A DNA stretch of 48,989 nt, from NCBI GenBank assembly GCA_023667345.1, contig JAMPAF010000014.1, forward strand, positions 1 to 48,989. The letters run 5' to 3'. The DNA comes from Clostridiales bacterium (lineage in GTDB: Bacteria > Bacillota > Clostridia > Christensenellales > Borkfalkiaceae). The notes under the pieces were generated by a model. That model made no database searches. It was given only the letters and a program-made list of their open reading frames with translations, and was not told the DNA's origin. Positions 9,209 to 16,228 of the stretch are shown here, one piece after another. The first letter of the stretch is position 1; every line of letters starts with the position of its first letter. The translations under genes and the position numbers were made by a program.

Positions 9209-9454
9209 ATGAAACTTTTGCAGCAGATTTTAAGGGAAGCGGGCGCGGATTTGGACAGGGCGATGACGATTGTGCCCGCGTTCGGCGGCTATTTCAAATC
9301 GGTTAAAAGGGTGGACGAGTATACGCCCGAAAAAATTATTTTAACCGTTGCCAAAAGGCGGCTTACGGTGACGGGCGAAAAGCTTGTAATCGACAAATAT
9401 TTTCAGCAGGACTTGCTTATCCGCGGCGAGATTTCGGGGGTAAGCCTTGAATAA
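9209..9454 (+). CDS. yqfC: Sporulation protein YqfC
   Basis: An 81-aa member of the YabP/YqfC family, close to the usual length of about 90 aa. It has the family architecture: a basic/amphipathic start, a beta-rich core (VPAFGGYFKSVKRVDEYTPEKI, ILTVAKRRLTVTGEKL) and the closing LLIRGEISGVSLE typical of YqfC ends. In Bacillus the gene is transcribed in the mother cell and works with yqfD; its biochemical role is not established. It overlaps yqfD by 8 nt. No Shine-Dalgarno sequence precedes the ATG, which fits the near-leaderless promoter proposed just upstream. Confidence 0.85.
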   Translation: MKLLQQILREAGADLDRAMTIVPAFGGYFKSVKRVDEYTPEKIILTVAKRRLTVTGEKLVIDKYFQQDLLIRGEISGVSLE

Positions 9455-10340
9455 TATCGTAGAATTTCAGGTAACGTCGACGCTCGAAAACGCCTTAAAA
9501 AAGCTTTCAAAGGCAAATATTGCGGTATATAAGCTGAAAAAACGCTCTTCGCGCGTGCAATTCGGCGTGCGACAAGAATATATAGAAAAAGTTTTTGCAA
9601 TTTTTTCCCATTCGTGTTATAATACTGTCATAGTAAAAAAGAGTGGGGCGGAACGCCTTAAAATATTTTTAAAACGGCGGTTCGGTCTGCTTGTCGGCGG
9701 CGTGCTGTTTGTCGCGGCGGCGGCAGTTTCGGGCAACGCGGTTTTAAAGATAAAGGTGGTCGGAAGCGGCGGGTATTTAAGCCCGCAGATAATCTCGATT
9801 GCCAAAAGCTGCGGCGCGCGGGAATGGTCGTTTTGCCGCAATCTCGACGCCCCCTTAATGCAGGCTAAAATAATGGCTCTGCCCGACGTGAATTTCTGTT
9901 CAGTCCGTCGCGACGGCGCGTACCTTTTAATAGACGTGCGCTGCGAGGAAGAGCACACGTCGCGTGCAGACGACAAGCCGCTTCTATCCCCGATAGAGGG
10001 CGAGGTATACCGGATAGTTGCCGTCTGCGGCACGCCTTTGGCGGCGGAGGGGCAAAGGGTGGAAAAGGGCGGCGTTTTGATAGGCGCTTTCGAGCTTTCT
10101 GCCGAGGGAGAGCAGATTCCCTGCCTTGCGGTGGGCTTTGCCGAAATTAAGGCGAGCGCGCGGCTGTCGTTTGTTTATCCCGAAGAGAGCGAGGAGAACG
10201 CAAAGTCGGCATTGAGCGCGGCGGCGCTGTACTCCGAAGAGGTGTTAGAGCGTTGGTTTACGGTCAGCCCGTGCGAGGGCGGCGTAAAGTACGAGGTCAG
10301 TTTTACATACCTTAAAAGGGTAGCTGTAAATATGGAATAA
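9447..10340 (+). CDS. yqfD: Sporulation protein YqfD
   Basis: A 297-aa protein, shorter than the roughly 400 aa of Bacillus YqfD. It starts at TTG 9447 inside yqfC, behind a GGGGG run. The N-terminal domain (about 1-70) is a small YqfD-like alpha/beta part. Residues about 75-100 form one membrane span (LLVGGVLFVAAAAVSGNAVL), followed by KIKVVGSGGYLSPQIISIAKSCGAREW, a pattern reminiscent of POTRA-like domains (a 'first-strand plus helix' motif). The C-terminal part is beta-rich. It is a mother-cell sporulation membrane protein, co-transcribed with yqfC and directly followed by phoH as in Firmicutes. Confidence 0.85.
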   Translation: MNNIVEFQVTSTLENALKKLSKANIAVYKLKKRSSRVQFGVRQEYIEKVFAIFSHSCYNTVIVKKSGAERLKIFLKRRFGLLVGGVLFVAAAAVSGNAVLKIKVVGSGGYLSPQIISIAKSCGAREWSFCRNLDAPLMQAKIMALPDVNFCSVRRDGAYLLIDVRCEEEHTSRADDKPLLSPIEGEVYRIVAVCGTPLAAEGQRVEKGGVLIGAFELSAEGEQIPCLAVGFAEIKASARLSFVYPEESEENAKSALSAAALYSEEVLERWFTVSPCEGGVKYEVSFTYLKRVAVNME

Positions 10341-10358
10341 AACCAAAGAGGTGTGCGT

Positions 10359-11342
10359 TTGGATATCGAAAGACGAGTATCCGCGGACAGTATCGAGGAG
10401 CTTTCCAAGCTCTTGGGTACGTTCGACGAAAATCTTAATTCAATCTCCCGCGAGTTGCAGGTGTTCTGCCGCGTAGACGGGCTCGACGTGATAATTTCGG
10501 GCTCGGACGAAAACGTGCACATCGCCGCAGAGGTGGTAAAAAACCTCTTGGTGCTGGTGCAAAGCGGCGAGCGGGTAGACAACGGCAGAGCGGTCTACTG
10601 CATAGAGCTTGCCAAAGAGGGAAGGGCGGCGGATATTACAAAGCTTTCCTCGGGCACGGTGGGCGTAACCTTCCGCGGCAAGCCGATAAAGTGCAAGACG
10701 GTAGGTCAGAAAGCGTACGTCGACGCGATAAAAAAGAACACGGTGGTGTTCGGCGTCGGACCCGCGGGTACGGGCAAAACCTATCTTGCGGTGTGCCTTG
10801 CGGTGCAGGCGATGAAGCAAAAGCAGGCGGAAAAGATTATCTTAACCCGCCCCGCGGTCGAAGCGGGCGAAAAGTTGGGCTTTCTCCCCGGCGATTTGCA
10901 GACTAAGGTCGACCCGTATCTCCGCCCCTTATACGACGCGTTGCAGGAAATGCTCGGTGTCGAGAGCTACACAAAGCTTATGGAAAGGGGCGCAATCGAG
11001 ATAGCTCCGCTCGCCTATATGCGCGGGCGCACGCTGTCGAACGCGTTCATAATTCTGGACGAGGCGCAGAATACGACCAAAGAGCAGATGAAAATGTTCC
11101 TGACCCGCCTCGGCGACGGCAGTAAAATGGTAATCACGGGCGACACGTCGCAGATAGACTTGCCCGAAGGTAAGAAGAGCGGACTTATACATGCCACCCG
11201 CCTTTTAAAGGACGTGGAGGGCATATCTGTAATAAATCTCACGGATAAAGACGTTGTAAGAAATACTTTGGTTATGCGCATTGTACGCGCGTACGATAAG
11301 GAAAACGTCGGGAGTGTTCACGGTGAAGGGAAAATTGACTAA
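10359..11342 (+). CDS. phoH: PhoH family ATPase
   Basis: A 327-aa PhoH/YbeZ-type P-loop ATPase. TTG 10359 (MDIERRVSADS) is chosen because AAGAGG at 10346-10351 is 7 nt upstream; the GTG at 10353 is only 1 nt from that RBS. An N-terminal KH-like region (about 1-105) precedes Walker A GPAGTGKT (about 134-141), IILDEAQN (Walker B) and KMVITGDTSQIDLP, the family signature. PhoH proteins are associated with RNA metabolism and ribosome-related functions, consistent with ybeY and era downstream. It overlaps the next gene by 20 nt. Confidence 0.93.
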   Translation: MDIERRVSADSIEELSKLLGTFDENLNSISRELQVFCRVDGLDVIISGSDENVHIAAEVVKNLLVLVQSGERVDNGRAVYCIELAKEGRAADITKLSSGTVGVTFRGKPIKCKTVGQKAYVDAIKKNTVVFGVGPAGTGKTYLAVCLAVQAMKQKQAEKIILTRPAVEAGEKLGFLPGDLQTKVDPYLRPLYDALQEMLGVESYTKLMERGAIEIAPLAYMRGRTLSNAFIILDEAQNTTKEQMKMFLTRLGDGSKMVITGDTSQIDLPEGKKSGLIHATRLLKDVEGISVINLTDKDVVRNTLVMRIVRAYDKENVGSVHGEGKID

Positions 11343-12774
11343 AAAAACGGTGCTCATCGACTTGACTCTGTTCGTTTTAAACGTGCTACTTTTGCTTGCA
11401 ATCTCGTTTTTAATGATAGAGCTCAACCAAAAGCTGGGCATGCACGCCGTCGAGTTTATCAAAAATAACACCAACAAGGTGATTTTCGTCGTCGCAACGG
11501 TGCTGTTTTTATCGGTGCTTACTTTCGGCTACCTTTATTTCGAAAGTATACAAGTGCTTCAAAACATTTTAAAGCTTATCGAGATGTTCGTCCTTTTGGA
11601 CTTATCGCTCTTTTTAAGCTTTATTTTCGGTGCATATTTAAACCCCGCCGCGCGCCCCTTCGGCTTTTTCGCCATAATGTGCGCAACCCTTCTCGGCAGA
11701 AGGCAGGCGATGTTCATAAACATTATCAACGCTCTGTTGATATTCGTTATGGACATAAATATCAACTTAACCGACCCCGCCTCGGGCGAAATGTGGCAGT
11801 ACTGCGCGGGGCTTTTAATAACCTTCTGCGCGGGCACTACGGTCGTATTCGTTTCGCACAAAATCAAGACGAGGCTGCAAAGCATACTTATCGTATTTTT
11901 ACTGCTCGTGCCCATCGAGCTTATTATCGGCATAATGCAGATACTGTTCAGCGACACGCATGAGTGGATTCTTTTGGGCTACGGCGCACTCGGCGCATTG
12001 TTCTCAACGCTACTATTTATGGTGCTTCTGCCCGTGTTCGAGCTGTCGTTTGCCGAGCTTACGGTGTTCCGTTTAAGGGAAATAACCTCGCCCAACGCGC
12101 CCTTAATCAAAAGGTTAAAGGAGCAGGCGCCCGGCACGTATAACCACTCGGTGGTCGTATCCCAGCTTGCGGAAGCGTGTGCAATCGCCGTGGGGGAAGA
12201 TTCCGAACTTGCGCGTGCGGCGGCTTACTATCACGACGTAGGCAAGCTCGTAAAGCCGGAAATGTTCACCGAAAACCAGTCGGACTACAACGTGCACAAC
12301 GAGCTCTCGCCCGAGCTCTCTGCCGACATAATCCGCTCGCATACCAAAGACGGCGCAAAGCTCATTAAAAAGGCGCACCTGCCCGAATTTTTGTCGGACA
12401 TAGCCATTCAGCACCACGGCACGTTGCCCATCAAATATTTCTACGCCAAGGCGTTAAAGATGACCGACGGCGAGATATCAATGGCGAACTATTCTTACCC
12501 CGGACCCGTTCCCCAGACGAGGATAGCGGCGATTATTATGATTGTCGACGCGGCGGAGGCGGCGACGCGCTCGCTTGCAAACCGTACGCCCGCCAATATC
12601 GAGGCGCTCGTAAGCAGTCTTATCGAGGAGCGAATGAACCTCGACCAGTTCGTCGACTGCAACATAACTATGCGCGACTTGTCGATTATAAGCCACACCA
12701 TAGCGCAGTCGCTTTCGGGCGTATACCATTCCAGAATTTCCTATCCGAAAATCAAAATCGGCAAAAAGAATTGA
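11323..12774 (+). CDS. pgpH: 7TM-HD cyclic-di-AMP phosphodiesterase (PgpH/YqfF type) lacking the extracellular 7TMR-HDED domain
   Basis: A 483-aa membrane protein. GTG 11323 is preferred because GGGAG lies 8 nt upstream; the frame is open back to TTG 11281. An N-terminal membrane span (about 8-30) is followed almost directly by the multi-span 7TM region (to about residue 245) and a cytoplasmic HD domain with NHS (His275), YYHDVGK (His304-Asp305), MFTENQ and AIQHHGT. PgpH hydrolyses c-di-AMP to pApA. Bacillus and Listeria proteins are about 710-720 aa because a large extracellular 7TMR-HDED domain sits between TM1 and the 7TM block; here that stretch is only about 15 residues. The catalytic residues look intact, so an enzyme without the usual outside sensor is inferred. 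Confidence 0.88.
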   Translation: MKGKLTKKTVLIDLTLFVLNVLLLLAISFLMIELNQKLGMHAVEFIKNNTNKVIFVVATVLFLSVLTFGYLYFESIQVLQNILKLIEMFVLLDLSLFLSFIFGAYLNPAARPFGFFAIMCATLLGRRQAMFINIINALLIFVMDININLTDPASGEMWQYCAGLLITFCAGTTVVFVSHKIKTRLQSILIVFLLLVPIELIIGIMQILFSDTHEWILLGYGALGALFSTLLFMVLLPVFELSFAELTVFRLREITSPNAPLIKRLKEQAPGTYNHSVVVSQLAEACAIAVGEDSELARAAAYYHDVGKLVKPEMFTENQSDYNVHNELSPELSADIIRSHTKDGAKLIKKAHLPEFLSDIAIQHHGTLPIKYFYAKALKMTDGEISMANYSYPGPVPQTRIAAIIMIVDAAEAATRSLANRTPANIEALVSSLIEERMNLDQFVDCNITMRDLSIISHTIAQSLSGVYHSRISYPKIKIGKKN

Positions 12775-12785
12775 CGGCAAAAATT

Positions 12786-13256
12786 ATGATTGACCTCACA
12801 ATATACTGCGACGAACACGATTTTTCGCCTCTTGCAAGGGCGTTCGGGGGCGAGGCGGAGGCGGATTGCCCGCTCGCTCTTGAAATTATATTCGCGGACA
12901 GGGAAGAGATTAAAAGGCTGAATTCTGAGTTCCGCAAAATCGACAGAGAGACGGACGTTCTGTCCTTTCCCACGCTCGAAAATATCTGCGGCAAGGCTTT
13001 AAAAGCCGGTGATTTTCCGTACGATACGGACGAGGACGGCAAACTGTTTTTGGGGTCGGTGGTAATCTGCACCGACGTTGCAAAGGAGCAGGCGCAAGAA
13101 TACGGTCACCCGTACGAAAGGGAGCTTTACTATCTGGCTACGCACGGCGTCTGTCACCTCTTTGGCTACGACCACGAGGCGGAAGAGGACAAGCGGGAAA
13201 TGCGCGAAAAAGAGGAGCGCGTTTTGAAAAAATTGAACTTGACGAGGGAAGAATGA
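12786..13256 (+). CDS. ybeY: Endoribonuclease YbeY (16S rRNA maturation)
   Basis: A 156-aa metallo-RNase with the zinc motif HGVCHLFGYDH (from about residue 120), where the family has HGxLHLxGYDH. Other hallmarks are RLNSEFRKIDRETDVLSFP and LGSVVICTDVAKEQA. It takes part in 16S rRNA 3' maturation and 70S quality control. ATG 12786 (MIDLTIYC) gives the usual family start; an in-frame TTG at 12771 overlaps the pgpH stop (TTGA) and would add 5 residues. Neither has a clear RBS, so translational coupling to pgpH is likely. dgkA and cdd, often found between ybeY and era, are absent. Confidence 0.93.
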   Translation: MIDLTIYCDEHDFSPLARAFGGEAEADCPLALEIIFADREEIKRLNSEFRKIDRETDVLSFPTLENICGKALKAGDFPYDTDEDGKLFLGSVVICTDVAKEQAQEYGHPYERELYYLATHGVCHLFGYDHEAEEDKREMREKEERVLKKLNLTREE

Positions 13257-14140
13257 AGAGCGGATACGTAGCGTTAATAGGCAGAGCGAACGCGGGCAAA
13301 TCGACCCTTGTCAACGTGCTTGTGGGCGAAAAGGTCGCAATCGTTTCCCCCAAGCCGCAGACCACGCGCGACGCCATTATGGGGGTTATAACCGAGCCCG
13401 ACTATCAGATAGTTTTTATTGATACGCCCGGCGTATACAAGGCGAAAAACGCGCTGTCGCAGGCAATGGAAAAGACGACGGAAACGACGGCTAAGGGCGT
13501 CGATTTGATAGTGTTCGTGCTCGACGCGCACGACGGTCTGAAAGAGGGCGATATCGAGCTTGCGCGCAGGTACCAAAACGGCAAAATACCCATGATAATA
13601 GCGTACACGAAGATAGACATTATGCCGCGCGAGAATATTCCCGCCGACGTAAAAAGGCTGTACGAAGAGGGGATAAACTGCGACGTGTACCCTGTATCTT
13701 CGCGCAAGGGCATAAATTTAAAAAAGCTCGTTGCGGCAATCGTGGACAAGCTTCCCGAGGGCGGCAAAGTTATAGAGGACGATATAGTTTCGGACAAGAG
13801 CGAAAGGTTTATGCTCGCCGAAATTATGCGCGAAAAGATACTCTTAAAATTCGATAAAGAAATTCCGCACGGCGTGGCGGTTGTCATAAACACGTTCGAA
13901 AGAAAGGAAAACGGCGTGTACGATATAAACCTCGATATCGTGTGCGAAAAGGCAAACCACAAGGCAATTTTAATAGGCAAGCAGGGCGCGGCGTTAAAGG
14001 AAGTGAGCTCGTTCGCCCGCAAGGATATGGAAAAGTTTTTGGGTGCAAAGGTGTTTTTGACAACCTACGTAAAGGTAAAAGAGGACTGGCGCGACCGTCC
14101 CAACCTGATGGGCACCTTCGGCTACGGAAAGAAGAGTTGA
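13253..14140 (+). CDS. era: GTPase Era
   Basis: A 295-aa Era of normal length. The GTPase motifs are G1 GRANAGKST (10-18), an effector region with KPQTTRDAIMG, G3 DTPG, and G4 YTKID, where Era normally has NKID (the Asn is replaced by Thr). The C-terminal KH domain carries ILIGKQGAALKEVSSFARKD and LTTYVKVKEDWRD. Era binds the 3' end of 16S rRNA and acts in 30S assembly. Its ATG overlaps the ybeY stop (ATGA). It is followed by repeats, then yqzL and recO. Confidence 0.95.
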   Translation: MKSGYVALIGRANAGKSTLVNVLVGEKVAIVSPKPQTTRDAIMGVITEPDYQIVFIDTPGVYKAKNALSQAMEKTTETTAKGVDLIVFVLDAHDGLKEGDIELARRYQNGKIPMIIAYTKIDIMPRENIPADVKRLYEEGINCDVYPVSSRKGINLKKLVAAIVDKLPEGGKVIEDDIVSDKSERFMLAEIMREKILLKFDKEIPHGVAVVINTFERKENGVYDINLDIVCEKANHKAILIGKQGAALKEVSSFARKDMEKFLGAKVFLTTYVKVKEDWRDRPNLMGTFGYGKKS

Positions 14141-14157
14141 GAGAATTCACCTTAAAC

Positions 14158-14340
14158 TTGGCTTCCACCTTTTGTATAAGGGGGAAGGTGGCACAACCGC
14201 AAGGTTGTGACGGATGAGGGATGTGTAATACGACCGCATTATGAATAAGGTCAGATTACCGAAACCTCTATCCCCTTGACCTTGACGGTCAAGGTACTTT
14301 CCCCTTAAACGCAAGGGGAAAGCAAGATTAAGGTCGAATT
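14158..14340. repeat. Fragmented intergenic palindromic repeats between era and yqzL
   Basis: 14163-14220 resembles half of the 279-415 element (AAGGGGGAAGGTGGCACAAC then GGTTGTGACGGATGAGGG). It is followed by a 17-bp palindrome ACCTTGAC-G-GTCAAGGT (14279-14295) and a hairpin CTTTCCCCTT / AAGGGGAAAG (14297-14306 with 14313-14322). No coding sequence is visible. The hairpins could terminate or attenuate transcription out of era, but there is no clear U-tract. Confidence 0.5.
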
Positions 14341-14397
14341 TAATTCTGCATTATTTCAGCTTTTTCGCGCACCCTATATATAGGGAGGGCAAAGCTT

Positions 14398-14505
14398 ATG
14401 CGCGAAAGGGATAACGACGCCGCCGAACTCGCTTGGAAAATGTTCGAAAAGACGGGCTCGGTCAGCTACTATATGCTGTATAAGGAACTGAAAGGGAAAA
14501 AGTAA
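14398..14505 (+). CDS. yqzL: YqzL family small protein
   Basis: A 35-aa ORF starting at ATG 14398 behind GGGAGG (14383-14388). Its core AELAWKMFEKTGSVSYYMLYKEL matches the YqzL pattern (W..F..TG....Y..YKE). In Bacillus the gene sits between era and recO, exactly as here. Function is unknown. A perfect 14-bp palindrome CCCTATATATAGGG (14372-14385) overlaps the RBS and could be an operator or an RNA fold that hides it. Confidence 0.85.
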   Translation: MRERDNDAAELAWKMFEKTGSVSYYMLYKELKGKK

Positions 14506-14514
14506 GGTAAATTC

Positions 14515-14669
14515 GGAATTAAGAATTCAGAATTCAGAATGAAATCCGACCTAGTTTGAGGCTTCCCCTTGGTGGGGAAGCTGTCCTAAGGCTTGCCGTA
14601 GGACTGATGAGGGGAATTCTTTCAATATATCCCCCTAATTCTGCATTCGTAATTCTACATTCATAATTA
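14515..14669. repeat. MITE-like element between yqzL and recO
   Basis: The left end (14515-14541) repeats AATTCAGAATTCAGAAT; the right end (14634-14669) carries the imperfect inverse, AATTCTGCATTC and AATTCTACATTCATAATT. Between them lies CTTCCCCTTGGTGGGGAAGC and a GTCCTAAGG..CCGTAGGAC hairpin related to the family at 279-415. It reaches to 6 nt before recO ATG and appears to have replaced the normal leader and RBS of that gene. Confidence 0.6.
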
Positions 14670-14675
14670 AAAAAT

Positions 14676-15392
14676 ATGGACAACATAAAGGTCAACGCGC
14701 TTATGCTACGCGCGGTCGACTACCTCGAAAACGACAAAATTTTAACTCTGCTTACCGCAGAGCGCGGCAAACTCACCGCGGGCATAAAGGGAGTAAAAAA
14801 GGCGGGCGCAAAGCTGAAATTTGCCGCCCAGCCCTTTTGCTTTGCCGAGTACATATTGGCGGAGCGTGGCGGCAGATACACCGTAACGCAGGCGAGCGAG
14901 TGCGAAAGCTTTTACGAGCTGCGCACCGACGTTTTAAAGTTCTACGCCGCGTGCGCCGTTTGCGAAGCGGCAATCGCGCTCACCTACGAGGGCGACAAAA
15001 ACGCCGACATATTTTCCGACTGCGTGCGCACCCTTTCCACAATGTGCCAAAGCGACGAGGCGTTGACGCTCATCGGCTTTCTTTTGTCCGTTCTGCGCCG
15101 TTCGGGCTACGGAATTTCGCTCGATAACTGCCCCGTTTGCGGGGCGAATTTAACCGTCGCCGACAAAATGCGCTTCAACATGGATACGGGTTCGTTTAAC
15201 TGCTGGGACTGCGGCGCGGGCGTAGGGGTGAGCGGGGTTACTTATTCCGTTCTGCGCGCGGCAGACGGGCACGCGGGCGGCGAAATTACAATCGACGGCA
15301 AAAAGCGCGCCTTAAAGCTTTTAAAGGAATATTTGGCTTACAAAACCGACGCCAAATTAAACAGCCTGCACGAATTTATAAATATGATTTAA
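14676..15392 (+). CDS. recO: DNA repair protein RecO
   Basis: A 238-aa RecO of normal length. The N-terminal OB-fold part has ALMLRAVDYLENDKILTLLT and RGKLTAGIKGVKK. A helical middle follows, then a zinc-binding cluster CPVCGA (Cys152, Cys155) and CWDCGA (Cys176, Cys179). RecO anneals DNA and loads RecA with RecR in recombinational repair. No Shine-Dalgarno sequence precedes ATG 14676, because the upstream 150 bp are a MITE-like repeat. Expression may therefore be weak or may depend on readthrough. Confidence 0.92.
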   Translation: MDNIKVNALMLRAVDYLENDKILTLLTAERGKLTAGIKGVKKAGAKLKFAAQPFCFAEYILAERGGRYTVTQASECESFYELRTDVLKFYAACAVCEAAIALTYEGDKNADIFSDCVRTLSTMCQSDEALTLIGFLLSVLRRSGYGISLDNCPVCGANLTVADKMRFNMDTGSFNCWDCGAGVGVSGVTYSVLRAADGHAGGEITIDGKKRALKLLKEYLAYKTDAKLNSLHEFINMI

Positions 15393-15451
15393 AGCACGAA
15401 AATTTTGCGGCGCGGTTGAAAAAGTCAACCGCGCCGCTCATTTTTCGTGCT
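15393..15451. terminator. Bidirectional terminator between recO and the convergent membrane gene
   Basis: An inner stem GCGGCGCGGTTGA / TCAACCGCGCCGC (15407-15419 with 15425-15437) is extended by an outer stem AGCACGAAAA / TTTTCGTGCT (15393-15402 with 15442-15451). U-runs are present in both directions. It serves recO (plus) and the frameshifted minus-strand gene ending at 15454. Confidence 0.85.
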
Positions 15452-15453
15452 TT

Positions 15454-15787
15454 TTAACCTTTTATAAGTTCGTTTTCTCCCGAAAAATCTTCACTTAAAA
15501 TTTTTTGTCTGAGCTTATAATTTATATATAAGTTCAACGCTACCAAACTTGCTCCCAAAACAAAGAATATTATTGGAACTGCAAGATATCCTGAAACTCC
15601 GTTGTATAGTCATTATTTTCTTGTATTTTTCGTGCTGTTTTGTTTCTTGCAGCCTTGCAAGAAGCGCGGTTTTATCCTCTTGTAACTTTTTCGCTTTGCC
15701 GCTCTTATTCGCAATTATCATAAATGCTACTAAGGCTACGACTAAAACGCCGATTATAACGTAGCTGACTATATTTGATATGCTCAT
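15454..15787 (-). pseudogene. Small two-TM membrane protein, frameshifted
   Basis: From ATG 15787 (AAGGA upstream) the frame gives MSISNIVSYVIIGVLVVALV (TM1), then a charged coiled-coil-like segment with KSGKAKKLQEDKTALLARLQ. After about residue 58 it becomes atypical and runs to a stop at 15515. The neighbouring frame from about 15606 down to 15454 reads GVSGYLAVPIIFFVLGASLV (TM2), then YINYKLRQKIL and ENELIKG with a stop just before the terminator. A 1-nt shift within about 15601-15614 joins the halves into a protein of about 110 aa with two membrane spans. It may be a mutation, a sequencing error or recoding; no classical slippery heptamer is visible. It is divergent from the XRE regulator, and its promoter carries the operators. 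Confidence 0.7.
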
Positions 15788-15804
15788 CTGTATTTTTCCT
15801 TTTT

Positions 15805-15869
15805 ATATAGAATATTCTATATTTTATCGTAGAATATTCTACAAGTCAAGCAATTTATAGAATTTTCTA
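15805..15869. promoter_or_regulatory. Three TAGAATATTCTA operators in the divergent intergenic region
   Basis: Site 1 (15805-15822) is an 18-bp perfect palindrome ATATAGAATATTCTATAT. Site 2 (15829-15842) is GTAGAATATTCTAC. Site 3 (15858-15869) is TAGAATTTTCTA, with one change. Centres are 22 and 28 bp apart. They lie between the membrane gene and the XRE regulator and overlap the membrane gene's promoter, which is typical of autoregulating XRE repressors. Confidence 0.8.
15821..15849 (-). promoter_or_regulatory. Promoter of the two-TM membrane gene
   Basis: Read on the minus strand: TTGACT (15849-15844), a 17-nt spacer and TAAAAT (15826-15821). One TAGAATATTCTA operator fills the spacer and another lies over the expected start site, so a bound repressor would block it. 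Confidence 0.75.
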
Positions 15870-15883
15870 CAAATAATATAGGT

Positions 15884-16096
15884 ATGGAAATTGAGTTCAG
15901 GGTAATTTTGAAGGAGTTTTTGACTGAAAACGGCTTGACTGTGAGCGCGTTTGCAAAGAGGATAGGGGCTAAACCCAGTCAGGTCAGCGAATGGCTACGC
16001 GGAAAGGCAAAGCCGGGGTACGATTATCTTCGCGCAATGGCGGCGGCGTTTCAGGTTTCCGCGGATTATTTTCTCGGTTTAACGAACGATTATTGA
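15884..16096 (+). CDS. XRE/Cro-CI family small transcriptional regulator
   Basis: A 70-aa protein that is essentially one HTH domain: LKEFLTENGLTVSAFAKRIG, the recognition region KPSQVSEWLRGKAKPGYDYL, then LRAMAAAFQVSADYFLGL, the usual XRE ending. It has no effector domain. Three palindromic operators lie within 80 nt upstream, so autoregulation and repression of the divergent membrane gene are inferred. A TAATAT box at 15874-15879 so close to ATG 15884 suggests a very short leader. Confidence 0.9.
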   Translation: MEIEFRVILKEFLTENGLTVSAFAKRIGAKPSQVSEWLRGKAKPGYDYLRAMAAAFQVSADYFLGLTNDY

Positions 16097-16158
16097 CGCA
16101 GTGTAACGCATAATACCGCAGGGAACGGTAATTTTGTCAAAATTTTCCTGTTAAAGGC

Positions 16159-16187
16159 TTGAAAAACGGTGCGGTATAGTTTATAAT
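16159..16187 (+). promoter_or_regulatory. Sigma-A promoter of ppdK
   Basis: TTGAAA (16159-16164), a 17-nt spacer and TATAAT (16182-16187). CAGGAGG follows before ATG 16229. Confidence 0.85.
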
Positions 16188-16228
16188 GAAAAGGTCAGTA
16201 AATAATAAACGAATTCAGGAGGAAAATT

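Noticed and set aside
10353-10358. GTG 10353 as phoH start
   Set aside because: It is 1 nt from the AAGAGG ribosome binding site; TTG 10359 has proper 7-nt spacing.
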